Shown here: positions 1-8,949 of the stretch, piece after piece
How positions within the stretch are numbered: the first letter of the stretch is position 1
Layout: each line of letters starts with the position of its first letter
DNA from: Comamonas resistens
GTDB taxonomy: Bacteria; Pseudomonadota; Gammaproteobacteria; Burkholderiales; Burkholderiaceae_C
Length of the DNA: 64,000 bases
Direction of reading: 5' to 3'
Assembly: GCF_030064165.1 (NCBI RefSeq)
Contig: NZ_CP125947.1
Coordinates: 2,790,001-2,854,000, forward strand
Notes under the pieces: generated by a model
The model's input: only the letters and a program-made list of their open reading frames with translations
Database searches by the model: none
Told to the model about the DNA's origin: nothing
Translations under genes and position numbers: made by a program

Positions 1-13
1 ATTTTGTCTCCTT
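1..13 (-). promoter_or_regulatory. Ribosome binding site of a gene starting at the left edge
   Basis: Read on the minus strand, positions 13 to 1 give AAGGAGACAAAAT. This is a strong Shine-Dalgarno sequence whose last two bases could be the first two of an ATG whose G lies outside the window. A very similar leader (GGGAGACAAAATG) precedes the solute receptor gene at 23158. A minus-strand gene therefore probably begins exactly at the left edge; its product cannot be known from here. Confidence 0.55.
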
Positions 14-23
14 GGATAAAAAT

Positions 24-62
24 TGACGGACGTCATAATCCTATCCATCAGAAAATTTCTGA
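24..62. promoter_or_regulatory. Two palindromes in the leader of the left-edge gene
   Basis: TGACG-GA-CGTCA (24-35) and TCAGAAA-A-TTTCTGA (48-62) are perfect inverted repeats with 5- and 7-bp arms, just upstream of the inferred minus-strand start at the edge. Their placement suits repressor or activator operators, but the regulator is unknown. The rest of 63-211 shows no further structure. Confidence 0.3.
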
Positions 63-211
63 TTTTCCTCTGCCGGACATGGCGTTTGACTCGTTTGGAC
101 ACGCCTTGAAATAACGCACCTGAACATGAATGCGGCCAGCCCCTCCGCATCAGATCGATCCATACCACGAGCAATATCGGAAATGCCCAGGACCTGACCG
201 AGAATGTCGCC

Positions 212-763
212 ATGGAAATTTCGCGCACTTCACGCCATCTCGCCGTCTTCGGCATCGCACTGGGCACCCTGCTGCTGGCTGGCTGCAGCACGCCGCCTGG
301 CGGCAATACCGCCGTTTCGCAACAGACGGACCCATCGCAGCCCATACCGGCAATCGAGCCCAAGTCGACACCGACACCTGCATCATTGGCTTCGAGCGAC
401 AAACGCCCGGACTGGCCGGCCTGGGTCACTGCCGATTGCACGCCCTCAAGCCAGATGGACCCGGGCCCACAGGCCCGTTACCGCAAATCGCCGGTCATTC
501 GCGCCAACTGGTTTCCCGACGGCTTGCGCACCATGGTGGTGTTTAGGCTTGAAGTGACACCTCAGGGCGAATTGGGCCGTGTGGCCTATCTGCCTGCCGA
601 TACCGATCCGCGTATCGTGAAAGCCATCACACAGTCGCTCAGGAGCTGGAAGTTCAAGCCCGGCATGCGCCAGGGCCATGCCGTCACCAGCTGCGTCGAG
701 CAGCCCTATGAGCTGATATTCCCACCCCAGCCCATCCCTGCAGGCCCGGATAGCGCACCTTAG
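212..763 (+). CDS. Lipoprotein with TonB C-terminal-like domain
   Basis: A 183-residue protein with a lipoprotein signal: a basic N-terminus, a hydrophobic stretch and the lipobox LLAGC with the lipidated cysteine at residue 25. A Pro/Thr/Ser-rich linker follows to about residue 65. The C-terminal part (about 90-175) contains GLRTMVVFRLEVTPQGELG and a later SWKFKPG, the pattern of TonB C-terminal domains (strand-helix-strand, in which a small residue pattern ends in W.F.P). It has no N-terminal membrane anchor of the classical TonB type and no exbB/exbD neighbours, so it is more likely an envelope lipoprotein using this fold than an energy transducer. The ATG at 212 is the only start that keeps the signal intact. 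It is transcribed alone toward the gcv riboswitch. Confidence 0.6.
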   Translation: MEISRTSRHLAVFGIALGTLLLAGCSTPPGGNTAVSQQTDPSQPIPAIEPKSTPTPASLASSDKRPDWPAWVTADCTPSSQMDPGPQARYRKSPVIRANWFPDGLRTMVVFRLEVTPQGELGRVAYLPADTDPRIVKAITQSLRSWKFKPGMRQGHAVTSCVEQPYELIFPPQPIPAGPDSAP

Positions 764-883
764 GACCTTTGTATCCTCGTCCCGAGAAACATAGATGCTG
801 GCTACTCTTGTTTTTCCTTCATCGAAAACCCCATATCCGGCAAATTGCAGTGGTGCGGCCTGGTATTCGGCAGCTAGAATTCC

Positions 884-1120
884 ACTGGTCAGGAGAGAGT
901 GCCAGCGGCTTCAAGCCGTCCGGCACCGCCGAAGGCGCAGACAGCTCATAGCGGCTGTCAAAACGCTCAGGCAAAAGGACTGACAAGCGCTGCAAGCCAA
1001 TAAGGCCCAGCGTTCCTTGCTGGAGAGAGATGCCAGACACCAGCGCTGGCATCCACCGAAGGAGCAAACCACTCGTGTTCATCGCGTGGTGAATCTCTCA
1101 GGTAAAGCGGACAGCAGGGC
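884..1120 (+). promoter_or_regulatory. Tandem glycine riboswitch upstream of gcvT
   Basis: Two successive aptamers show the hallmarks of the glycine (gcvT) riboswitch. The first has GGAGAGAG at about 892, the conserved CCGCCGAAGG near 926 and CAGGCAAAAGGAC near 968. The second has GGAGAGAG near 1022, CCACCGAAGGAGCAAA near 1054 and CTCTCAGGTAAAGCGGACAG near 1096. They are joined by a short linker, as in cooperative tandem glycine riboswitches. The second aptamer ends about 80 bases before the gcvT start. Such switches usually turn glycine cleavage genes on when glycine is abundant. No clear intrinsic terminator separates the aptamers from gcvT, so control by access to the ribosome binding site is plausible (inference). 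Confidence 0.93.
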
Positions 1121-1202
1121 AAGCCCGCCATTCACGGCATGACCTTTGGGGTTCAGCCGTGCATGGCCACTCATCTTGGTTTGACCACCGGAGCGCTTGC
1201 CT

Positions 1203-2342
1203 GTGACTGCTGCCACTTCTTCCGATTCCGATCTGCGTTCCACACCGCTGTTTGCCCTGCATCAGAAACTGGGCGCCCGCATGGTACCGTTCGCCGGTTA
1301 CTCCATGCCGGTGCAGTATCCGCAGGGGCTGATGGCCGAACATTTGCATACCCGCAAGGCCGCCGGCCTGTTCGATGTTTCGCACATGGGCCAGTTGCTG
1401 TTGCGCGGCCCCGATGCCGCCGCCGCGCTGGAGTCGCTGATGCCCGTGGATGTCATAGGCCTGGGCCTGCACAAGCAGCGCTACGGCCTGCTGCTCAATG
1501 AGCAAGGCGGCATTCTGGACGACCTGATGTTCGTCAACCGTGGCGATGACTTGTTCCTTATCGTCAACGGTGCCTGCAAGCAGGCCGACATCGCCCATAT
1601 CCAGGCGCATATCGGTCAGCGCTGCGAAGTCATTCCCCTGCCCGATCGCGCCCTGCTGGCACTGCAGGGCCCCAAAGCGGCAAGCGTGCTCGAGCGCCTG
1701 ATTCCGGGCGTCAACACCCTGGTCTTCATGACCGGCAATCATTTCAGCTGGCAGGCCCAGGACTTCTACATCACGCGCAGTGGCTATACGGGCGAGGACG
1801 GTTTTGAAATTTCGCTGCCAGGTGATGCTGCCCAAGCCTTTGCCGAAGCCCTGCTGGCTCAGCCCGAAGTGGCGCCTGTGGGCCTGGGCGCGCGCAATTC
1901 GCTGCGCCTGGAGGCAGGATTGTGTCTCTATGGCAATGACATAGATACCACGACCACCCCGGTGGAAGGCGCTCTGAACTGGGCCATCCAGAAAGTGCGC
2001 CGCAGCGACGGAGAGCGCGAAGGCGGCTTTCCCGGCGCAAGCATCGTGCTGGAGCAGTTGCAGAATCCCGAACAACTCAAGCGCAAGCGCGTGGGTCTGA
2101 TTGCACTCGAGCGTATTCCCGTGCGCGAACCTGCGGTGCTGGAAAACATGGACGGTCAGCACATAGGCCACATCACCAGCGGCCTGCTCAGCCCCACGCT
2201 GAACCAGCCCGTGGCATTGGCCTATGTAGAGCCTGACTACGCGACCGCGGGCACCGAAATCTTTGCCATGGTGCGCGGCAAGCCCGTGCCCATGAAAGTT
2301 GTGGCCACACCGTTCGTGCCCACCAACTACTTCCGCGGCTAA
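1203..2342 (+). CDS. gcvT: Aminomethyltransferase, glycine cleavage T protein
   Basis: T protein transfers the methylene group of the aminomethyl-lipoyl H protein to tetrahydrofolate and releases ammonia. The protein is about 379 residues, close to the usual 360-375. Family signatures include LGARMVPFAGYSMPVQY near the N-terminus, FDVSHMGQ, RSGYTGEDGFEI and GLGARNSLRLEAGLCLYGND, the last forming the folate-site region. No ATG fits. GTG at 1203 is chosen because GGAG at 1190-1193 lies nine bases upstream; TTG at 1197 is in frame but too close to that site. Expression is expected to follow the glycine riboswitch immediately upstream, and gcvH follows after a gap of about 120 bases. Confidence 0.95.
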   Translation: MTAATSSDSDLRSTPLFALHQKLGARMVPFAGYSMPVQYPQGLMAEHLHTRKAAGLFDVSHMGQLLLRGPDAAAALESLMPVDVIGLGLHKQRYGLLLNEQGGILDDLMFVNRGDDLFLIVNGACKQADIAHIQAHIGQRCEVIPLPDRALLALQGPKAASVLERLIPGVNTLVFMTGNHFSWQAQDFYITRSGYTGEDGFEISLPGDAAQAFAEALLAQPEVAPVGLGARNSLRLEAGLCLYGNDIDTTTTPVEGALNWAIQKVRRSDGEREGGFPGASIVLEQLQNPEQLKRKRVGLIALERIPVREPAVLENMDGQHIGHITSGLLSPTLNQPVALAYVEPDYATAGTEIFAMVRGKPVPMKVVATPFVPTNYFRG

Positions 2343-2461
2343 GCCTGCCCACGCACAAGAGACAGACCAGTTTGCCGAACAGTGCTCAGAACGCCGCTAA
2401 AGTGCGCACTGGACCTTTCTCAAATCTCTGATTCCCCCTGAATCCCCCATCTGGAGCCTCC

Positions 2462-2836
2462 ATGAGCATCAAGTTTTCCAAAGAACACGAGTGGATCAAC
2501 GCCGCTGACACCAATGCCGCCATCGTCGGCATCACCGTTCATGCGCAAGACGCGCTGGGCGATGTTGTGTTTGTGGACCTGCCTGCCGTGGGCGCCACCT
2601 TCAAGGCCGGCGATGTGGCTGGCGTGGTCGAGTCCGTCAAGGCGGCAGCCGACGTCTATATGCCCGTGACCGGCGAGATCGTCGAAGTCAACGAAGCCCT
2701 GCGCGATGACCCTTCGCTCGCCAACAGCGACCCGCTGGCTGCGGGCTGGTTCTTCAAGGTCAAGATGAGCAATGTGGGCGAGCTCGAAGGCCTGATGGAA
2801 GAGACCGCCTACAACGATTTCGCCAAGGACAACTAA
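2462..2836 (+). CDS. gcvH: Glycine cleavage H protein (lipoyl carrier)
   Basis: A 124-residue lipoyl-domain protein that shuttles the aminomethyl intermediate between P, T and L proteins. The lipoylation site is Lys60 in GVVESVKAAADVYMPV, the standard H-protein context. Length and the N-terminal KEHEW motif match the family. The ATG has GGAG about eight bases upstream. A strong terminator follows immediately, so this is the end of the riboswitch-controlled gcvTH unit. The L protein role could be filled by the lpdA product at 46.5 kb, though that gene sits with 2-oxoglutarate dehydrogenase. Confidence 0.97.
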   Translation: MSIKFSKEHEWINAADTNAAIVGITVHAQDALGDVVFVDLPAVGATFKAGDVAGVVESVKAAADVYMPVTGEIVEVNEALRDDPSLANSDPLAAGWFFKVKMSNVGELEGLMEETAYNDFAKDN

Positions 2837-2843
2837 GCATATC

Positions 2844-2873
2844 AACGGCCTTTGCATTGCAAAGGCCGTTTTT
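2844..2873 (+). terminator. Rho-independent terminator after gcvH
   Basis: A perfect 12-bp stem, AACGGCCTTTGC (2844-2855) with GCAAAGGCCGTT (2859-2870), has a 3-base loop and a short T run. It begins eight bases after the gcvH stop and ends ten bases before the next start, so it should separate gcvTH from the downstream genes. Confidence 0.85.
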
Positions 2874-2883
2874 GCATGCTGCC

Positions 2884-3435
2884 ATGAACACCACTTTGTA
2901 CTTCGACGACTCTGAAGTCGGCCTTGCTCGCGAAACCAGCCATCCGGCCTTTGTGCGCATTGCAGGTCAGGACTTCTATTACGACTGCGGCGATGATTTC
3001 AGCCCCTTCGGCAATGATGACGGCAGCGACACCCTGGCCGCTCTTGAAGAGTGGTATCAGGAGCAGGCGCACGGCAAGCCCGTCAAGGCTTCGCGCTTTC
3101 TGCGCCAGCAACTGAGCGACTGGGATCTGCCTGTGCCCAAGGATATGCTGACCCGTGACGATGCGGCCAGGGCCCAGTGGCTGGCTCGCGATGACATGAA
3201 CCAGAGCTATCTGCGCTCGGTCTGCCGCGCCCATGTGGCCACTGCCTTTGGTCAGCTCAAGATCACCGGCAGCATCGATGCCGATCTGCAAAAGCAGGCC
3301 CTGCTTGCCCTGGCCTGCCAGCAATGGCTGAACACCGTGGCACGCAGCAAATATCCCGATTGGGAATATGCCGACCAGGAAAGCGAACGCCTGGCTCTGA
3401 TGAACACCGCGCTGGAACAAGCCAGCGCTGCTTGA
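2884..3435 (+). CDS. Uncharacterised protein between gcvH and gcvP
   Basis: A 183-residue acidic, soluble protein with no signal peptide or membrane segment. I do not recognise the family. It is rich in Asp, Glu and Trp, with FYYDCGDDFSPFGNDDGSD near residues 30-50 and several later Ala/Leu-rich helices. The ATG at 2884 is preferred; an upstream TTG at 2857 would lie inside the terminator stem. The gene lies between gcvH and gcvP on the same strand, about 90 bases before gcvP. Base composition looks like that of its neighbours, so recent transfer is not suggested. A role tied to glycine cleavage is possible only by position. Confidence 0.7.
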   Translation: MNTTLYFDDSEVGLARETSHPAFVRIAGQDFYYDCGDDFSPFGNDDGSDTLAALEEWYQEQAHGKPVKASRFLRQQLSDWDLPVPKDMLTRDDAARAQWLARDDMNQSYLRSVCRAHVATAFGQLKITGSIDADLQKQALLALACQQWLNTVARSKYPDWEYADQESERLALMNTALEQASAA

Positions 3436-3525
3436 AGCACCGGCTGTATGTCTTGAGGCATATGGCATTCACGCATGCCCGGCATGCAAACTGTCAGTCA
3501 CAGTATTTGAGAATAGGTCCCTCCC

Positions 3526-6438
3526 ATGCTGATGTCGCCCCCCGCCCCTGTCGCTTCGCTGGAGTCTCTGGAAAACGCGAGCGAATTCATTCCCCGCCAT
3601 ATCGGCCCAGATGCCGATGAGCAACAGAAAATGCTGGCCGCCATCGGCAAGCCCACATTGGATGCCTTGATTCGCGATGTGATGCCCGACTCCATCGCTC
3701 GCGCCAAGCCCATGGATCTTCCCGCTCCGGTGACCGAAGCCGCTGCACTGGCCGAGCTCAAGACCATCGCCGGCAAGAACCAGGTTCTGAAAAGTTTTAT
3801 CGGCCAGGGCTACTACGGCACGCACACACCGGGTGTCATCCTGCGCAACATCCTCGAAAACCCCGCCTGGTACACGGCCTACACCCCTTATCAGGCCGAA
3901 ATTTCGCAAGGCCGCATGGAGGCACTGGTCAACTTCCAGACCATGGTGACCGACCTGACCGGCATGCCTATCGCCAACGCCTCCATGCTGGACGAGGCCA
4001 CGGCCGCCGCCGAGGGCATGACACTGGCCAGGCGCTCGGTCAAGTCCAAAAGCAACCGCATTGTGCTGGCCGGTGATCTGCACCCGCAAACGATCGAAGT
4101 CATCCAGACCCGAGCCCAGCCCATCGGTATCGAGGTGCTGGTAGCCAACAGCAAACAGGAATGGGAAGCTGCTTTGGCAGGCGACTTCTTTGCCGCCGTC
4201 ATCCAGTACCCGGCTTCGAGCGGCTGGATTGTGGACTGGAAGGCCGATGTGCAGGCCATCCACGCCAAGCAGGCCGCCGCCATCGTCGCCACCGACCTGC
4301 TGGCCCTGACCCTGCTGACACCACCCGGCGAATGGGATGCCGACATTGTGGTGGGCAATACCCAGCGCTTTGGCATGCCCATGGGCGCGGGCGGCCCGCA
4401 CGCGGCCTTCATGGCTTGCCGCGACGAGTACAAGCGCAGCCTGCCCGGCCGCCTGGTCGGCGTCAGCGTCGATGTGCATGGCAAGCCCGCCTACCGCCTG
4501 GCGCTGCAAACACGCGAGCAACACATACGCCGCGAGAAAGCCACTTCCAATATCTGCACGGCCCAGGTGCTGCCTGCCGTGATCGCCAGCATGTATGCCG
4601 TCTACCACGGCCCGCAAGGTCTCAAGCGCATTGCCCAGCGTGTGGCACGCTTCACGGCCATCCTGAGCCGAGGTCTGGCACAACTGGGCTATACGGCCCA
4701 CCACCATGACACGGCGTTCGACACCATCAGCCTGCACACCAGGGACGCTACAGACTCCATAGCTGCCCGTGCAGTTGCCAAGGGCGCCAACCTGCGAAAA
4801 GCCTGGAACGAGTACCTTTGCATCAGCCTGGACGAAACAACCACCCGCGCCGATGTGGAGCTGATCTGGAGCATCTTCGCCAAGGACGGCCAGCAGATCC
4901 CCACCATCGAAGCCATGGACGAAGGCCCGGCCTCGCTGATCCCCGAAGCCTTGCAGCGCAACTCGGCTTATTTAAGTCACCCGGTCTTCAACACCCACCA
5001 TTCCGAAACCGCCATGCTGCGCTATATCCGCAGCCTCAGCGACAAGGATCTGGCGCTGGACCGCAGCATGATCCCTCTGGGCTCTTGCACCATGAAGCTC
5101 AACGCCACCAGCGAGATGATTCCCATCACCTGGCCCGAGTTTGCCAACATGCACCCGTTTGCACCCGCCAGTCAGTTGCAGGGTTATGCCGAACTGGACC
5201 GGCAACTGCGCGACTGGCTGTGTCAGGCCACCGGTTACGCGGGAATCAGCCTGCAGCCCAATGCGGGCTCGCAGGGCGAATACGCAGGCCTGCTGGCCAT
5301 CAAGGCCTTCCATGAATCACGCGGCGAAGCACATCGCAATATCTGCCTGATTCCCAGCAGCGCCCACGGCACCAACCCCGCCAGCGCGCAGATGGTGGGT
5401 CTGCAGGTTGTCGTCACCAGGTGCGACGACAACGGCAATGTGGACATGGACGACCTCAAGGCCAAGTGCGAGCAGCACAGCGCCAATCTGGCCTGCATCA
5501 TGATCACCTATCCCAGCACGCACGGCGTGTTCGAGACCCAGGTGAAGGAGCTGTGCCAGCTGGTTCACAGCCATGGCGGCCGCGTCTATGTGGACGGCGC
5601 CAATATGAACGCCCTGGTCGGCCTGGCCGCGCCCGGCGAGTTCGGCGGCGACGTCAGCCACCTGAATCTGCACAAGACCTTCTGCATCCCCCATGGCGGT
5701 GGCGGCCCCGGCGTAGGCCCCGTCTGCGTGGTGGAAGACCTGGTGCCTTTCCTGCCCGGCCATGCAACGGCAGGAGACACTCGCAAAGTAGGAGCTGTCA
5801 GCGCAGCGCCACTGGGCAATGCGGCCGTGCTGCCTATCAGCTGGATGTATATACGCATGATGGGCGAACCCGGCCTGAAGCTGGCGACCGAGACCGCCAT
5901 CCTCAACGCCAACTACATCAGCGCGCGGCTCAAGGAGCACTTCCCCACGCTGTACGCGGGCGAATATGGTCATGTGGCACACGAGTGCATTGTGGATCTG
6001 CGCCACTTCAAGGAGACCTGCGGCGTGATGGCCGAAGACGTGGCCAAGCGCCTGATCGACTACGGCTTCCATGCGCCCACGCTGTCCTTTCCCGTGCCCA
6101 ATACCTTGATGGTGGAGCCGACGGAGAGCGAAAGCCTGTACGAACTGGACCGCTTTATCGACGCCATGATCGCCATCCGCGCCGAGATCGCGGAGATCGA
6201 AGCCGGCAGACAGCCCCAGAACGACAACCTGCTCAAGAACGCACCGCATACGGCGCAAACCTTGCTGAGCGCCGACTGGAATCACAGCTACAGCCGCGAA
6301 GCCGCAGCCTACCCCGTGCCCGCTCTGCGTCGCGCCAAGTACTGGAGCCCCGTGGGCCGCGTGGACAACGTCTATGGCGACCGCAATCTGTTCTGCAGCT
6401 GCGTGCCCATGGAGAGCTTTGCGGATTCCGCCAAGTAA
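3526..6438 (+). CDS. gcvP: Glycine dehydrogenase (decarboxylating), P protein
   Basis: P protein is the PLP enzyme that decarboxylates glycine and transfers the aminomethyl group to lipoylated H protein. At 970 residues it is the fused single-chain form, equal to the two-subunit type joined end to end. The PLP-binding lysine is Lys717 in [18 protein letters not shown]. Other signatures are RHIGP near the N-terminus, [21 protein letters not shown] and [10 protein letters not shown]. The ATG at 3526 is used; an in-frame ATG at 3532 is an alternative. Because a terminator follows gcvH, gcvP may need a promoter in 3436-3525 or within the preceding unknown gene. Confidence 0.97.
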   Translation: MLMSPPAPVASLESLENASEFIPRHIGPDADEQQKMLAAIGKPTLDALIRDVMPDSIARAKPMDLPAPVTEAAALAELKTIAGKNQVLKSFIGQGYYGTHTPGVILRNILENPAWYTAYTPYQAEISQGRMEALVNFQTMVTDLTGMPIANASMLDEATAAAEGMTLARRSVKSKSNRIVLAGDLHPQTIEVIQTRAQPIGIEVLVANSKQEWEAALAGDFFAAVIQYPASSGWIVDWKADVQAIHAKQAAAIVATDLLALTLLTPPGEWDADIVVGNTQRFGMPMGAGGPHAAFMACRDEYKRSLPGRLVGVSVDVHGKPAYRLALQTREQHIRREKATSNICTAQVLPAVIASMYAVYHGPQGLKRIAQRVARFTAILSRGLAQLGYTAHHHDTAFDTISLHTRDATDSIAARAVAKGANLRKAWNEYLCISLDETTTRADVELIWSIFAKDGQQIPTIEAMDEGPASLIPEALQRNSAYLSHPVFNTHHSETAMLRYIRSLSDKDLALDRSMIPLGSCTMKLNATSEMIPITWPEFANMHPFAPASQLQGYAELDRQLRDWLCQATGYAGISLQPNAGSQGEYAGLLAIKAFHESRGEAHRNICLIPSSAHGTNPASAQMVGLQVVVTRCDDNGNVDMDDLKAKCEQHSANLACIMITYPSTHGVFETQVKELCQLVHSHGGRVYVDGANMNALVGLAAPGEFGGDVSHLNLHKTFCIPHGGGGPGVGPVCVVEDLVPFLPGHATAGDTRKVGAVSAAPLGNAAVLPISWMYIRMMGEPGLKLATETAILNANYISARLKEHFPTLYAGEYGHVAHECIVDLRHFKETCGVMAEDVAKRLIDYGFHAPTLSFPVPNTLMVEPTESESLYELDRFIDAMIAIRAEIAEIEAGRQPQNDNLLKNAPHTAQTLLSADWNHSYSREAAAYPVPALRRAKYWSPVGRVDNVYGDRNLFCSCVPMESFADSAK

Positions 6439-6750
6439 ACCTGCCAACGACCGCCGGCGCGGGCAAGCCGCTCGCGCCGCCGTCTCACCCCGGCGCCATC
6501 CGAGTTGTCCGCCCCACCAGTCCGGCAGCTCTGCTCATGAACCATTTCATTGACGAAAACAGCTGCCACCTCAATACCATATTGCGCATCCAGCTACGAA
6601 AATTAGAGCTGAACTGAAGCCTACGCCAATCCGCTCCACGGCCTGGTCAGCCGCGCCAATACCAGACAGCGGCAAGCGCAAGTGCTTGTGATGCGCCTCA
6701 CTGGCAGCTTACACTGCCAAGCCCATCCAAGCCTGCGGGTCCGCAGCCCC
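6439..6750 (+). other. Intergenic region between gcvP and the hybrid kinase
   Basis: About 310 bases without a convincing gene. A GC-rich stem-loop (6455-6479, arms CGGCGCGGGC and GCTCGCGCCG) follows gcvP without a T run, so it is at best a weak or Rho-dependent end. The open frame of the downstream kinase extends back to a GTG at 6682. A promoter for the kinase is expected here, but no confident -35/-10 pair is visible. Confidence 0.5.
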
Positions 6751-8949
6751 ATGTCTTCGCCCTTGCCCTCAACACCCGACTTGCCCATCGGTTTGACCGA
6801 TACGGCCTCCGCCGAGCCTGCAGAGCTGCCCTTGCACGCACTGCTCTCCCCCCTTGGCGCAGCAGCAGGCACAGTCACAGAAATCCGCCCCATCATCCCC
6901 GAGGATGACGACCCGCTGCACGCCCTGGTCGCGGAGCTGCGCAACTACCAGCACGAGCTGGAGCTGCAAAACGAGGTGCTCAATTACAGCCAGGCTGTGG
7001 CCGAAAGTGCCTCGGAGCGCTTCGAGACCCTGTTTGCCAGCATTCCGCTGCCGCTGCTGGTGGTCGACGAATACGATCTGGTGGTACAGGCCAACGCCAT
7101 GGCCCACCGCGCTTTTCAACCCACGGAAAAAGACCGGCTGCTGATCAACTTCAAGCCCTTTGTCCATGGACAGGATGCGCTGCGTGTCGAGCAGGCCTTT
7201 GAGCGCGCCCGCGGCACGGGGCGCGCAGAAGTGCACGAGGTGGTCTTTCAGATCACCGACAACGAGCAGCTGTGCGGCGACCTGCATGTGGCCGGCGTGG
7301 CCGTGCCCCAGCAAAATGGCCCGCCCACGCTGCAATATCTGTGCGCTGTCGTCAATCAAGGCCCTTTGCTGGCCGAGCGCCAGGCGCTGCAGGAGCGCAA
7401 CCAGCAGCTCTATGCCAGCGAGAGACGCCTGGAATCGGTCATCAACTCGGCGCTCGACGCCATCATCTGCCTGGACAGTCGCCAGCGCATCACCGTCTTC
7501 AATCCCACGGCTGCGGCCTTGTTTCTATGTTCGCCCAACGACGCGCTGGGCAAGCCGCTTGAGCAGTTTCTTCCCGACGCCTCGCGCGCCCTGGCTTTTG
7601 CACCGCTGACCACCCAGGCGGTGCTGGGCGAGATGACAGGCATCACCTCCAACGGGCTTGAGATTCCGGTCGAGGTCAGCATCTCGTTCGAGCGTCACAC
7701 CAACGGCGATACCACCACGGTGTTCGCCCGCGACCTGACCAGTCGCAAGCGCGCCGAAGCCCAGCGCGGCGCGCTGGAAAACCAGTTGCGCGAATCACAC
7801 AAGATGCAGGCCGTGGGCACCATGGCCGGCGGCATTGCCCACGACTTCAACAATATCGTGGGAGCAATTCTCGGCAATGTGGAGCTGGCCAAGGCCGACT
7901 GCCTGGACAACCCCGCGGCACAGGAAAGCCTGCGTGAGATTGAAAAAGCCGGCCGCCGCGCGCGCGATCTGGTGCGTCAGATCCTGACTTTCAGCCGCAA
8001 CGACCAGCCCGAGCGCCGGCCGGTGCAGGTACGCGAGATCATGCTGGATACCGCGAGGCTGCTGCGCGTGTCGCTGCCGCCTGCCATCGAGTTGCAGGTG
8101 CACGAACCTGTCGGCAAGCTGCCAACCCTGCTGGCAGACCCCACTCAAGTAGAGCAGGCGCTGTTCAACCTCTGCAACAACGCCATGCAGGCGCTGGGCG
8201 ATGAACGCGGCCAGATTCAACTCAAGGTATTTTGCCTGACGCCCGACAGCTATCACTGCGAGCGCATGGGCCTGCCCGTTGCCGAATACATGGTCTTCAT
8301 GGTGCAGGACTCGGGCCCCGGCATGGACGCCACCACTCAGCGCCGTATCTTCGAGCCCTTTTTCACCACCAAGCCCGTGGGTCAGGGCACGGGCCTGGGC
8401 CTGTCCGTGGTCCATGGTGTCATGCGCACCCATGGTGGCGCCGTCGATGTGCACAGCGAGCCCGGCCATGGCAGCTGCTTCATGCTGTACTTTCCCGTCT
8501 CTGCCGGCCACCCTGCCGAGCAGAGCACGCCCTCTGCGGCACCCGCGGCCAGCTCGCCAGTCACGCCGAGCCCCGCAGCTGCCGAACGCCACGTCATCTA
8601 TGTGGACGACGATCAGGCCCTGGTCTTTCTGTTCCAGCGTCTGCTGCGCCGTCGTGGCTACCAGGTCAGCGGCTTTACCGACCCCCGCGAGGCCGTGGCG
8701 GCGCTGCAGGCCGACCCCAAACGCTACGACCTGCTGGTGACCGACTACAACATGCCCGGCTTCAGCGGCGTCGACTTGCTGATGCAGGTCAGGGAGATTC
8801 ATCCCGCGCTGCCCGTGGCACTGGCATCCGGCTATGTCACGGCCGAAATCGAACAGGCCGCCCTGGCCGCCGGTGCCAAGGCCCTCATCCACAAGCCCAA
8901 CGATGTGCAGGAGTTCTGCATGACCGTGCACGAACTGCTGAACCCATGA
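6751..8949 (+). CDS. PAS-domain hybrid sensor histidine kinase/response regulator
   Basis: A 732-residue soluble hybrid kinase without membrane segments. In order: an N-terminal low-complexity region and short coiled coil, a PAS-like domain from about residue 88, a second PAS domain at about 230-335 (ESVINSALDAIICLD), the dimerisation and phosphoacceptor helix with His364 in GGIAHDFNNI, and an HATPase domain with DSGPGMD and GTGLGLSVVHG. A Pro/Ala-rich linker leads to a receiver domain with Asp665 as acceptor (VTDYNMPG), acidic Asp619 and neighbours, and Lys715. The H-box type AHDFNN is that of the NtrB-like/orphan hybrid class. ATG at 6751 is preferred to the upstream GTG at 6682. No DNA-binding output partner lies nearby. 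The stop overlaps the start of the next gene by ATGA. Confidence 0.88.
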   Translation: MSSPLPSTPDLPIGLTDTASAEPAELPLHALLSPLGAAAGTVTEIRPIIPEDDDPLHALVAELRNYQHELELQNEVLNYSQAVAESASERFETLFASIPLPLLVVDEYDLVVQANAMAHRAFQPTEKDRLLINFKPFVHGQDALRVEQAFERARGTGRAEVHEVVFQITDNEQLCGDLHVAGVAVPQQNGPPTLQYLCAVVNQGPLLAERQALQERNQQLYASERRLESVINSALDAIICLDSRQRITVFNPTAAALFLCSPNDALGKPLEQFLPDASRALAFAPLTTQAVLGEMTGITSNGLEIPVEVSISFERHTNGDTTTVFARDLTSRKRAEAQRGALENQLRESHKMQAVGTMAGGIAHDFNNIVGAILGNVELAKADCLDNPAAQESLREIEKAGRRARDLVRQILTFSRNDQPERRPVQVREIMLDTARLLRVSLPPAIELQVHEPVGKLPTLLADPTQVEQALFNLCNNAMQALGDERGQIQLKVFCLTPDSYHCERMGLPVAEYMVFMVQDSGPGMDATTQRRIFEPFFTTKPVGQGTGLGLSVVHGVMRTHGGAVDVHSEPGHGSCFMLYFPVSAGHPAEQSTPSAAPAASSPVTPSPAAAERHVIYVDDDQALVFLFQRLLRRRGYQVSGFTDPREAVAALQADPKRYDLLVTDYNMPGFSGVDLLMQVREIHPALPVALASGYVTAEIEQAALAAGAKALIHKPNDVQEFCMTVHELLNP

